From positions 8,143,905 to 8,207,904 of the forward strand of contig CM072161.1 of the NCBI GenBank assembly GCA_036850595.1: DNA of 64,000 nt, read 5' to 3'. Positions within the stretch are counted from its first letter, which is position 1. The number at the start of each line of letters is the position of its first letter. Below are positions 13,701 through 29,846 of this stretch, piece after piece. The DNA comes from Rhyacichthys aspro. Its lineage: Eukaryota > Chordata > Actinopteri > Gobiiformes > Rhyacichthyidae. Under the pieces are notes generated by a model. It worked only from the letters and a program-made list of their open reading frames with translations. It did no database searches and had not been told where the DNA came from. Made by a program: the position numbers and the translations under genes.

Positions 13701-16067
13701 ATGTGATAACACAAACCTGTAAGGCGTTCAAGTCCTGGAAGTCTCTCTGACTCAGCTTCTGCAGCTTCAACGTCCTGACAGCTACCAGACAAAGATCAGT
13801 CACGTCTTTTTATTGAACCCTACATGTTTATGGACAATAATGATTACCTCCAACAACGCCTCCCGACTTTAACGTGTTGTGAGAGTCCGACGTGAGTAAG
13901 AGCACAGCGATCCCTCTGGACCGTAAAGCCTTTTAAAACAAGACACAACGGTGCATCAACATCATTGTCTGTTTCAGAATGTTTATTTGTCATTAAGGTT
14001 ACCTCTTTAACAAAATTCATGTAACTATCATCTTTTGCAAAGGAGCCATATGCATTTTCAACCTGGACTGCAATAATTGGACCTCCCTTTTTGAACTGCA
14101 AAGGAAAAAGATACATTTATTCAACGATAAAAAGGTAAATGGTCCAATAGTTTGGATTTAAAGGGATGGACTGTGACCTGCAGCGGAACTAATTTTGGAA
14201 TAAGTTTGTCGAAATAGACATTGACGGCCTCTGTGAAGCCTGGGTACGTTGTTCTGAGTCTCATGTTGTCATCGCGAAGGAGCCAGCTGTAAATGAAGAG
14301 GAAACAAGATGCTCAGTTATAACACAGGCCAAAAGTCTGAATGAACAACAGAAGCACAGTAAGGCACACAGACTGGACAAAGCTTTACATATTCAGCAAA
14401 ACCTCCCTCGTGGCAAGACGTGACTTTTTCACCCAAAGCATTCAACCAAACTGGCACTTTGTATTGCAGCAAATAAAGCAGTTTTTGTGTGATTCAAAAT
14501 TGCTTAATTAATTTGATTTGTACAAAAACGTCTGCAAAGGGACATTATTTTCAATGAAGTTATAAAGCTAGGTTTGCCACAAGATTATCGTCATTGTCAA
14601 GATTTCTGTAAAGACTAAACAACTGACAGGTAACCTCTCCTTTTCTAGTTTTAGCACATACATAAATATATTATAATAAAAACAAAAAGATTTACCTTGG
14701 TAGTCCCCCGAGGTCTAGTTCAGAAGAAATGTAGGGCCCTGGACATACAATTACCCACAATCCTAGTTCAGCAGCAAGACCGATAAAAGCTCTGAAACAC
14801 AACCAAAACAGAAAGTGCTATTGTCTCTGTAGTAAACACACATTTTGCCTCTGAGGCCCCCATATCTGCATGTTCAAATTTCTCAAATAAGTTTTTTTTT
14901 TAAGTCACGACAGCAGAAGGGCGAGTCGTTATTTCTCATTGTTCCCATGTTGTTAATTGCTTAAGAAGTTGCTGTTGTTGTGAGGATGGCTACTGTTGTC
15001 AGGTGGGAGTTTGTAGTTCTGCCTTTTCCCCAGAGCTGTGGGGATTTGATGATGAGAAAAAGGAGAGTATTCCCGTCGGACCGGGTCAGAGCAACAGTGA
15101 TGCTGAAACACATCTCAAAAAGTGGTTTGTTTACACATTAAACACCACTCAAAATGCTTCTTACTCCAAATCCAGCTGTGTGTGGAAGTTGAACACCCCT
15201 CTATGCGGCTGGTGTAGACTCCATGGCACATATCTACAAATGTATAGCAAATTTTAGTCAAAAGTAAAGGTGGTGTGAGGGGTTTCAATACTTTTTTTGA
15301 GTGTGTTTTCATACGTAGTGAGGGTGTTGACGCCACAGGCCTTCATTTTCAGGAGCCGGTCTCTCCAATAGGCCCTGGGTATTCGGAAATAGTGGAGGGC
15401 TCCCCCAATAATACGGAAAGGCTCTCCCTCAAGAGTGAACTCTGATGTGTTTGCATTCAGACCCACTTTCCGGCTCATCCTCCGTCGCTCTGTGGACACG
15501 CTGAGACTGAGCAGAGGTTAGTTTATTTGTGTCATACTCACATCATCCTCACATAGGCTATTGTGCTTGGAATGACCACATGACATCCTATCCTTCACAG
15601 TAATGTGCAGATGCTATTACACAATTACAATGAAACCAAAACACATTTAACTTTTTGTTTTGGTGTTTTTTTTATGCTACACAAATGATACACACGCATT
15701 ACTTACACTGCTAATAATGAGGCATTTACTGTAAACTATAGTGTTCAATCATGCAATACTTACAGCAATACAACAAGGCAGTAGACTAGTCTGACCTTCA
15801 AACTCATTCAACAACAAACATTTTGAGTTTAGAGTCTATAGTCACACCATTAAGAAATCTTTATCTTAATCCTAAAATATTAAATAACAATAAAGTGGAT
15901 CTTTGAAACGTTCATACTGTCATTCTATTTGTATTATACACAACTTATAATAGAAGTAAATGAAATCTGACTCACCCAAAGTATCTGTACATGATAAAGC
16001 CAACAATGCATAGGCAGACAAGTGCATATTTCCTTTTGTGGGTATTTCTTAGCCTAAAGACGACCAT
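10720..16067 (-). CDS. GH35 beta-galactosidase-like protein (GLB1L2/GLB1L3 type), catalytic residues substituted
   Basis: Nineteen coding exons (minus): 16067-15976, 15506-15315, 15233-15165, 14791-14696, 14286-14178, 14095-14003, 13929-13848, 13781-13717, 13644-13560, 13021-12884, 12229-12149, 12068-11959, 11896-11750, 11660-11589, 11512-11434, 11354-11267, 11190-11079, 11008-10892 and 10806-10720. All junctions are in phase, giving 637 aa (human GLB1L2 636). The start MVVFRLRNTHKRKYALVCLC is a signal-anchor. GH35 landmarks follow: GGALHYFRIPRAYWRDRLLK, CPGPYISSELDLGGLPSW, VQVENAYGSF, MDYWTGWYDAWG, MFHGGSSFGF, SYDYDAPLSE, then the C-terminal jelly-roll (VVFINGLNLGRYW). The usual VENEYGS acid/base Glu is Ala201, the nucleophile Glu is Asp275, and NLHEP reads SLHQP. 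Its position beside b3gat1 matches human GLB1L2/GLB1L3; the exact orthologue is unsettled. Confidence 0.92.
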
Positions 16068-17241
16068 GGATGTTGACAGAGGTCTCTCTTGGTGAGACAG
16101 ACAGCAGTGTGGCTCATCTGAGCACAGCCTGATGCTGAGCTCAATATGCACCGCCTCTTGGGATGCCCCCATGGAAATTGAACACACCTTTAACAACGTG
16201 TGTTTTCTTAAGGCCTGCTTCAGTGCAAGCTCTTCAAAAATAGCCATACGTAGCCACAAACATTAGAACAGTTTAACAAGGCAACATCTTCACTAAATGA
16301 TTATAAAAGTTTATTTAAATCCAATCCACAAACACAAATGATAACACGTGACCAAACCTATCCTCTGTGTTGCATCAATGCACAAAAATACAACAATAAT
16401 ATACAAAAATACAACAAAAAAGTTAACGTTGGAAATTACCTTCAGCTTCGGACTAACTTTTGTTGATTTGACTACACTTCCCATCATCCCCAGCGGTCGG
16501 AGCTTGCGCAATATGTTTTTCACGGCCCTGGCTGCTTGTAGTGTTTGCTTGTTGTTGTAACATTAAGGAACGCAAAGAAAGAAGTAACGACATTAATAAA
16601 CCCCTGAACCTGTCGCATGAGGTAAGGAGTACATGTTGTTTTATGTCTGTGTTGTTTTTAACTTGACGCTGTTGTTTAGGAGCTGTCTCGTACAAATACA
16701 TGACACTTAAAGGCTAGCAGCTAAGTTAGTTGATTAGCGGTAGCTAGCAACACAGACGAGCTTTAGACAAACAAACCGGTGAGTTAAACACTGTCTGAAC
16801 GATAGTGAATTTCTAATGTTATTATATCCCCTGGATCTTACTATATATAAAATGATTAAAGACGATGTAAGCCACTAAAAGTCGCATCATACTGACTAAT
16901 GTACCAAAGCTATTGTACAAGAGCTAAGTCCTGAGTCAGCTTGCTCACGTTCATAAACAAGAAGTTATGAAGACAAACTACACTGTCATCTAACCTCAGT
17001 GAGATCAAGAGAGGAAAAACTGTTTAACAAAGGCACTTTAACCTAGTGAATAATAATGGTAGAAATAAAAATTCACGATGTTTGCAACTAAAGAGTCTAT
17101 AAATTATGCTCTTTTCTTCATGTTTGTGTTTGTTCGGATGTGCTAGGTTGCTGGGTGAGCCCCTTACTGCCATGAAAGCTGACCACCAGGTTATCAGCCC
17201 CCCTTCCTTCTGCAGTTGATGGATCTGCAGCTGGTCCAGAG
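16068..17241. promoter_or_regulatory. Shared 5' region of the GH35 gene and ei24
   Basis: The two genes are head-to-head with start codons 1.17 kb apart. A probable noncoding first exon of ei24 ends at 16621 before a consensus donor (gtaagg), and the coding exon probably starts near 17147 after gatgtgctag. The core promoters must lie between about 16070 and 16600, so a shared or bidirectional promoter is likely. No TATA box is clear. Confidence 0.5.
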
Positions 17242-20140
17242 ATGACAGACAGCGTCAGGGCCTTCCTCCGCAATGTTGCGACGGTGAGAACACACATTTT
17301 ACTATAATGAGTTATTCTTTGACATGAAATTTTAAGGCATTGCATACAGTTAGTATTAAAGGGAATCATCAGGTAGCACAGCCTTAATCTGACATTCAGT
17401 TAAGTGTGTAAATGTCGGTGAGATCTATTTTTATATCTATTGCATCAAACCTTCCTTTTCTGTACTGCTATTCCCTTGAACTAGACCTGTTTACATTCCA
17501 AGAGTCCAAAGATAATGTTTGCCTCCTGTGCTTTGGAGGTAATTGCCTCTCTGCTTACTGCTAATGGGAGAATAAACATTCGTATTTCCATTAGCATCTC
17601 CAATAACCAGTCATCATGAAGACAGTAGCTATCTTGAATGCAAGGATAATGTAAATGTCTAATAGCCTTCAGGAAAAAAGCTGATGTTAGTGATTCATTA
17701 CAAAATAGAAAGTAAAAACTGTAATAAAAAACATTTTACATGAGCTTGTCGCTTCTTTTTTGGTTTAAAGGGGATCAAGGACTCCATATTGGGGATTGGC
17801 ACAATCTCCAAGCTGGATGCCCGCATTCAGCAGAAAAGAGAAGAGCAGCGGAGGAGAAGGGCCAGCGGGGCTTTGGCACAGAGACGGGCACAGAGTGAAG
17901 AACGTAAACCTGACAAGTGAGACAGAATAAAAAGAGCATAGTATCAAATACACATACGATATAAAGTACTGTATATAAACAAAAAATATATATTCTTTTT
18001 TTTCTCTCATAGTGAACCGAAAGTAGCCAGCAGGATTTTTCAGTGCTGTGCCTGGAATGGAGGAGTGTTCTGGGTAAGATGACCCTTCAGCTAAACCTTG
18101 AGCTATATTTTCAAAATGCAGCCTTTGTACCATCTGTGCAACTTGAGTTCCTTTTGGTAAACAGAACAAAAACTGGAGCATTTCAATTTTCTCCCCAGCT
18201 CAGTCTGTTTCTCTTCTACCGGGTGTTTATCCCACTGCTGCAGACTTTGACAGCAAAAATCATCGGTATGTTTGTTTGTTCATCTGTTATCTGGCTTTGT
18301 GCAAAAAACTCTGTCAGTTCATGAAATTGTCCTTTTTTCCCAGGTGACCCTTCCCTTCATGGCAGTGTGTGGTCTTGGTTAGAGTTCATCCTGACATCAG
18401 TCTTTAGTGCTCTCTGGGTTCTCCCTCTGTTTGTCCTCAGCAAGATAGTAAATGCCATCTGGTTCCAGGTTGGTCCTATCCCATCCTATCGATGTCTTGT
18501 GTGTGTTTATGTATTATGGTGTATACATAAAGAACGTACTTGACTGCATTACAGTGTTGTCCAAATACAACTGTCAATATGTTTCTCATATGTTGCAGGA
18601 TATAGCTGATTTGGCCTTTGAAGTGTCTGGTTGTAAAGCCCAGCCCTTTCCCAGTGTTAGTAAGATCATCGCAGATATGCTCTTCAATCTCCTCCTCCAG
18701 GCACTCTTTCTCATTCAGGTACATTTATTCATTTCTATCATGTAAGCATTTTCCCATCAAATCAAGAGCATAACTCCACCTTATATTGTTTTTCAGGGTA
18801 TGATTGTTAGCCTCTTCCCCATTGATGCCATTGGACAGATGGTTAGTCTGCTTCACATGTCTCTCCTCTACTCTCTTTACTGCTTTGAGTATCGCTGGTT
18901 CAATCATGGTAAGACACTTTATTGCCTAACTCGACAATCTAATAACTGTGTTTTTGCAGAATTAAAAGAGCTATGTTTTTCTCATAGGTATTGAAATGCA
19001 CCAGCGGCTGTCCAATATTGAAAGAAACTGGCCCTATTACTTTGGCTTTGGTTTGCCCATGGCTCTGTTGACCGCACTGCCCTCTTCATACATTATAAGG
19101 TGAGACTGTTCTTAGACCTGTAGCCAAACCATTATTTTTATTGTCATTGTCACGATAGGGTGCACCCACATTAGTGCCAGCTGATCTGTGCCCCTATGCC
19201 CCACTACCCAGCACTCACACTGTCACAAGCAGACCTGGGCTTGAGCACCGTTCCTGAAAGTAGCCACCCTGGCTTTGTCATTCCAAATATGATTTTGACA
19301 TTGAATATTGGCACCTGCCAAACTTTTAACAGTTAAAATTAAGAACACAAACTCTGTCAAAAAAGAATGTCCCAGAGGCTATGACAACAAGCTTTAATTC
19401 AGTTTATGTCTGGCGCATTGGGTCTGTTGAATAAATAATGGATAAAGTAACTGATTAAGTTGCACTATGTGTATGCTAAATGCACATGCTTTTGCTCTTG
19501 TACACAACTGTGCTGTGCCTTGGCTCAACTCTTCCAACCAAGACAACCTCAGGAAGCATGCTATGACTGAGCGTGATTAGTAGCACTTAAGACTAGTCAA
19601 ACATGGCATACTTTAGATGTGAAACATGCTTGAGCATGGAATGGTTTGCCAGAGGGAGTACACTATATATTGTTAGGAAAAGATGAAGAGATGACCAGTT
19701 AATCCTGGTTCTCTACTGAACAGCTAGTGTCTTTTAATCTTTTATCCCGATTCAGCAAAACACATCACTCATAAATAAACTTAAGCTAAGATGAATTTTA
19801 TGTTTGTATTTTGCCAGTGGCTGCTTGTTCTCCATTCTCTTCCCACTGTTTATCATCAGCGCTAATGAAGCCAAGACTCCAACAAAGTTGTAGTAAGCAA
19901 AAAAAACCAATAACATTGTTTTCTTAAAAAGTCAATATTAAATTAGCACCATATGTAATCATATGTTTTAACTCTAGCCACTTCCAGCTGCGTCTCTTCT
20001 CCCTTGTCGTGTTGATCAGCAACAAACTTTTTCACAAGACTGTCCACCTGCAATCTTCCTTGACCTCATCTGCGTCCTCAGACCGGCTCTCAACCCCCCA
20101 CACCTCTCCGTCCCGCCAGCGTCTCCTGCCCACCCAGTGA
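17242..20140 (+). CDS. ei24: EI24 autophagy-associated transmembrane protein (PIG8)
   Basis: ER multi-pass membrane protein, induced by p53/etoposide in mammals and needed for autophagosome-lysosome steps. Ten coding exons: 17242-17283, 17771-17916, 18013-18073, 18199-18265, 18344-18468, 18599-18718, 18797-18908, 18988-19099, 19818-19892 and 19978-20140. They give exactly 340 aa, as in human. The N-terminus (MTDSVRAFLRNVATGIKDSI) is followed by the basic KLDARIQQKREEQRRRRAS stretch, then several hydrophobic segments, among them GVFWLSLFLFYRVFIPLL and WLEFILTSVFSALWVLPLF. The block IEMHQRLSNIERNWPYYFGF is strongly conserved. A polyadenylation signal AATAAA is at 20426. An 8-codon upstream ORF ends overlapping the start codon (see findings). 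Intron 8 (19100-19817) is the longest after the first and holds no recognised element. Confidence 0.97.
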
Positions 20141-22299
20141 TGGATCTGATGAAGGACAAAGAGAACCTGAGACACTACACTCACTGTGAAAAGTGTCTCT
20201 GAAGGATTACGTGGATAAAAAAAATGTGGTTCATAAGGAAGGGTTAACGTGTTTTAACTCCTCTGTAACCCTCTGGAGTTTCATTTGGAGCACCCACCGA
20301 CAACATACAGTGTGACACAACATTGACTGCCCTGTGCCTCACACTCAAAAACACATTATATATTCATGTTTTCTTTGGTGGTTATTTTATTTTTGTATAA
20401 TGTGCCATTTGAGTGATCCTCCTTTAATAAATTACAGCACAAGAAACTACAGAGGTTTGATATATTTAAACAAACTTCACAAAAAGGAGCATTTAACTCT
20501 CAAGTGACTTGTGTGCTTTCAGAGGAAACTAGTTTTACTTGTGTTTTCTTAATATTGCAAGTAACATTCATTCCTTACTGAATGCTTTCTTGCACATGAA
20601 ATACATTTCTCTGACAAAGTGAAATGTCCTAGCACTGCTAGCATTATGTCCAGTGATAAAGAAATGCTTTTTCTATTCTGAAATTATTCTGACTTTTTTG
20701 TAGAATTTGTCCAGAAGCTGCTGAGCTGATATCCAGAATCAGAAAAGAGTAATGAAAACCAAAAATAAAACAAACAATTTTGTCACCTGTTGACATAGAC
20801 ATACAAATGAGAACCTAACTTAACCTTATAGTGTTCAGATGTAAAACAAAAAGGTGACACCAGCAAAGAAGTGTTTTCAGTCTGTGGGAATTGATTGGAG
20901 ATGCAATGACACTGCCAAATGCTTTTTGTTTACTTAATTTAACCACTTATAGGTTGAGTCCTTAGCACATTAGAGGTATTGGCTGTAGGCATTGAAAAAA
21001 TGTATCCTAACACATGGGGGTAAGTAGCCTTAACCTGTCTTTTTAGTCCTTTTAGAGCTAAACACAAGATGTCACCATTGTTTGTTTTGTGTTGTATGTA
21101 CATTTTGAATGTTCAGCCACAATGCTACAACCATCGGATGCCCCTCTTAACTTCCCTGTTTTACACTGGACAAAGCTCACAATTGAGATGAGGGGGCATC
21201 ACTGTGCAATAGGAAGTATTACTGCACAGGCTGATATTTGTGAGTGGGGTTTTGTAAGCTATACCAGTAAGTTTCACTTCAATAAAAATGATCAGTATTT
21301 CAAACTGTGGTCAGTGTGTACAGGAATGAGCTCCCACTAATTCACAAACAGTGTGCAGAGGTGGCTGGCATCCTTTGACTTGCCCGTTAAGGACACGTCA
21401 CTACACCGACGCGGCGAGATGCGGAACCAACCTTGATTGACAGTCAAGGGGCCAATAAAATGTATGGAGTATTTCAGTGTCACGACTCTCAACCAATGAG
21501 CGAACACCGTGAAGCAGTTGGGGGCGGAACTAGTGCACGGTGAAGGTTGTGTGTGAAAAGTGTATGTGTAACAGGAGCGGAGCGGGTGAGTCTCTCTCAA
21601 CATTAAATATGACTTTAGGAATGGAAGTCAAGCGTTTGGATTTTTTACCTCGTTTCTTCATGAGGCATAGTTCCAGCAAATTTAACAACTCGCCGTGAGG
21701 TTAGAATAGTCTCCGCATTGAAGCTAACATGCTAGTTTTGCTAGCTACTCTTAGACTCAGCATCAGGACTGACCGGCCTGCAGACTTTTTAAGATGCTGT
21801 GTATTTCACGTTGTTTGTAATGCTTTGTGCACATAAAGCTTGTGCAGGTAGCTGTTTCATCTGTAGCTCTGATTATCATGTTGAATAGATCTCCGGATGT
21901 AACGATACCTCATGGCTTTGATTCATTCTTCTATTTGGCAGTAGTTAACTAAGCTAGCTAATTGTTGAGATTATTAGTTGCGTTTGGAGTTAAGCTGCTC
22001 TCTGGTTATTTGTGAAATGAATGTAGGGTTAAATCAGTGCCTAAGTTTTCTATAGTAGCTTCTTCCTGGTTCCTGACGCCACTTCTCGTTGCGTGGCCTT
22101 CTCTGGTTGGGTTGGAAAATCAAGTTCAATCAACTACAATAGCCTACCCCACTCCTGTATGGGTTGTCTGCAGGGTGGTGTTGTCTGATCACAACTTAGG
22201 GGTCAATTCAAAAGTATTATGTATGTCACCTTTTCTGTGTGTCAAATATTGATTGTTTGTCCTCAGGTAGTACGGTGAGCTTTCCCTAACCTCGCCAAA
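20141..22299. promoter_or_regulatory. ei24 3'UTR and stt3a promoter/5'UTR
   Basis: The first ~300 bp are ei24 3'UTR with AATAAA at 20426. The stretch 20450-21350 shows no gene. The likely stt3a promoter is around 21400-21585: it is GC-richer, has CCAAT sequences near 21450 and 21493, and ends at a probable noncoding exon 1 with donor GGAGCGG|gtgagt at 21585/21586. The next exon carries the start codon in the context gccaaaATGa. Confidence 0.55.
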
Positions 22300-27050
<4,751 letters not shown>

Positions 27051-27675
27051 AACATCAAGATTGCAGTAAACTACACATTTTTAGCACACAGCACTGAAAG
27101 CCTTCCCCCTTGGTCAGCAGATGATTGGGAAAAAAGCATACTTTTTATACTTTTTTGTTTGGAAGAAATTGCATCAAAGAGATTTGTGTTTTTTGTGGTT
27201 GATTTGTTTTATTTTGTTATAATGAAATGTCTCATCTGGGATCAGAGGGAACTGGTGTTGAACGTCCAGTCTGTTGTGAGGAAGTGTAATTAGCCATTAA
27301 CGTGGTAAAAAGAAAGCAGTGTTCATTTACGAGCGCTTTGGATTTTTACAATGTGGTTCAATAAAATGGGATTAAATGTCTTTGAGTCTGTTTTCATATA
27401 AAGTTAGGTAGAGACTGTGGTTAAAAAAAAAAGTCATTGTTTATCTTAAACATTTATTGTAGTGCATTTTGCATTACTTGACAACTTTATATTAGTAAGC
27501 CAAAAAGTGTTAATCTCAAGAGCAAATAATCATTTTAAATACATGTGCATATACATTCTTCAGCGTTCACAAAACATTTAAGAAAACAGCCCCATTCAAC
27601 ATCAAACAATATATTTTTTAAAGCCTTCAAATAGTAATAAATTGAGTCCCACAATCTTGAATTCTGAAATGAGCC
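27051..27675. other. Convergent 3' ends of stt3a and the CKAP2-family gene
   Basis: Holds the stt3a 3'UTR with AATAAA at 27360 and, on the complement, AATAAA at 27453-27458 for the CKAP2-family gene. The two signals are less than 100 bp apart, so the 3'UTRs nearly meet or overlap. No further gene is seen. Confidence 0.6.
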
Positions 27676-29846
27676 TCACAGTCTGGGCTGGTCTGGCAGA
27701 TCTTCCAGAAGAGCAGGATTTTTTCTGTAAATATAAGCATTTGGGTCATCGTCCAGCTTCACCAGCTCAGCCAATGATGAAACACATGGATCATGATCGA
27801 CAAGCATTGTTGGGAGGCGGGAAGACTGGCGGTTAATACGGCTGGAGCGCCGCACTGGGGTCAGAAATTTGAGATCTTTAATGTTACTTTTACGCTTAGA
27901 TGTGCTTGTACAGACTTCATCCGCGATTGTCTTCTTAACACTAAAATAGAAAAAGAAAATAGTTCATGACTGATTACAAATGTATACAAAAAAGAACTAA
28001 GGTAATTAATTATTTTACCTTTGCAGGAAAGGTGTGGTTTTCACACTGTATTTTACAACAGAAGCTTCCTCCATCGGTGGTGTGTTCTCTTTCACATAAC
28101 AGTCTTCATCACTTTCCTCAGCCTCATCATACACTTCCTCATCACTGGTGCTGCCTTCACTCTTTACGCTCTTGTCAGTTGGGGTTTCATTCTTTATATC
28201 TTCTTTCTTTAAATTGCTGTCCTCATCACTGCACTCATCATTCATCTCTGGGGGATCTTCAATAAAGAGTGTAGCTCAATCATTTGAAAATAATTGTACA
28301 CTATACTTTAAGATAGATAAACTTTACACAATGCATCAAAATGAACAAACTATAAATATTTTCTGCCAACGCAGAGAAGTCAGACATACCATTGTTACAC
28401 TGAGAGGGTGTTTCTAAAGCCTCCAGTGCATCACACAGGTTAATAACAATCTGGTAAAAGAAAAGAGACACTGGTTAATAGGATAACTACATGTTACAGT
28501 AAAACAGAAAGAAGTACCACTTCATCCTTACATCATCAACTCTGTCTTGTGACTCAAATGGAAGATCTGCATCGGAGTTTTCAAGCAGGTCCAGGGTGGT
28601 GTTCATAATTAAGGATGTTCTGTTGTCCGTCTTTACCACTTCCTGGTTATCTGTACTGTGGGCTGAAGTCAAAGAGGCCAGCATGTGCACTTTTGATTCG
28701 GGTTCAGGGTCCGACTTTGCAGCAGGCTGAGATTTAGTTTGAGCTTCAGGTTTCACAGGTACTTTTGTTTTTGTGGTAGGGGGCGCTGACACCATAGCTG
28801 GTCTCTTTAGAGTCTTTCCCTTGGATGCTAGCCACTTTTCAAGTTTAGCTCTGAAAATGTTTACACATAAAAATGTTAATGAACATAAAATATGTCACTG
28901 CAAACAATCATGACTGTAGGTAGAAAAACACTGACCTCTTCTCTTCTGCAGTTTCAGTGTTAGTTCTGTATTGGCTGATGGTGCTTGTGACAGGTTGCTT
29001 GCTGGATTTCTTGTCTGTTACTGGAACCTTAGGCTTTGCAATCAAAGTCCCACATCTTTTGCTTTGAGCCACTGTAGCATTTCTGGGGCGTACAGTTGTT
29101 GGGACACTTCTGTCAGGAAGACGTGCAGAGGAGAATCCAGTTGGGGGGCGGCTGCTGATACCAGGCTTACCCAGTCTATCAGAAATAGGTGCTGATGTTT
29201 GAGTGCCACGCCTAGCAGCAGATGTGGATGCACTTTTAGCAAAATTCCCAGTCTTTTGGCTTGTCGGTTTTGGAGCAGATGATTTTGGACCCTCATTCTT
29301 AATAGAGGCGCTAGACTTCCAAATGGATCCAATTTTTGACTCAACAATTTTGCCTTTGTACATGCCTGGAGCAGGTCTTGAAGGCTGCAAGGCATACGGT
29401 AGCTTTGGTGCTTCGCCAACTATTTTTTGGTGTTTTGCAGCTTGTTCAGTTTTGAAGGCCTGGCTGTGAGTTTGCTTCTTGTCAGTTGCAGATACTTTCT
29501 CAGATTTTTTCAGGGTTGCTGCCCTTTTCAGAGCCTGCTCACTAACCATCTGCTTTCTGACAGCCTGTGTGGCACTTGCCAGTTTGCCAGGTTTTGTCAA
29601 AGTCTCTTTGTCATTACCTTTTGGTTGAAGGGGAGCAGCAGAGGTTTTTGACACTCCTTGTTTAATGAAAGACTTAATTTCTTGTACAGGCTGAACATTC
29701 TCCTTATTTCTCTAAATAGTAAAAGAAAAAAACACCATATCAATTGACATTCTATCCATTAAAAGATTTTTGTGACAAATATTCAAAGTATTTCAACTTA
29801 CTTTCTTTGTGGTGTAATTTTGCCTCGAAACTGTAGTGCCGTCCAT
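27676..29846 (-). CDS. CKAP2/CKAP2L-family cytoskeleton-associated mitotic protein
   Basis: Family members bind microtubules and spindle poles in mitosis. Exons (minus): 29846-29802, 29711-28936, 28850-28532, about 28451-28390, 28256-28019 and 27940-27676. The protein starts MDGTTVSRQNYTTKK followed by NKENVQP. A long basic, Ser/Thr/Lys-rich disordered region follows, then the family block EEKRAKLEKWLASKGKTLKR. An acidic stretch comes next, then the C-terminal signature ENTPP, VVKYSVKTTPFLQS, LKFLTPVRRSSRI and AYIYRKNPAL. The total is about 570 aa. The helical middle domain of mammalian CKAP2/CKAP2L is short or absent. The junction into the 28390-28451 exon does not stay in frame with the strongest acceptor; an acceptor 20 nt upstream restores it (see findings). 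CKAP2L is slightly favoured over CKAP2 by the FLTPVRRSSRI and YIYRKNPAL forms. Confidence 0.8.

Noticed and set aside
14792..15314. Apparent loss of the NLHEP-encoding exon from the GH35 gene
   Set aside because: The exon is present at 15165-15233 in changed form (SLHQP). It has a good acceptor and donor, is 69 bp, and brings the protein to 637 aa, the usual family length.
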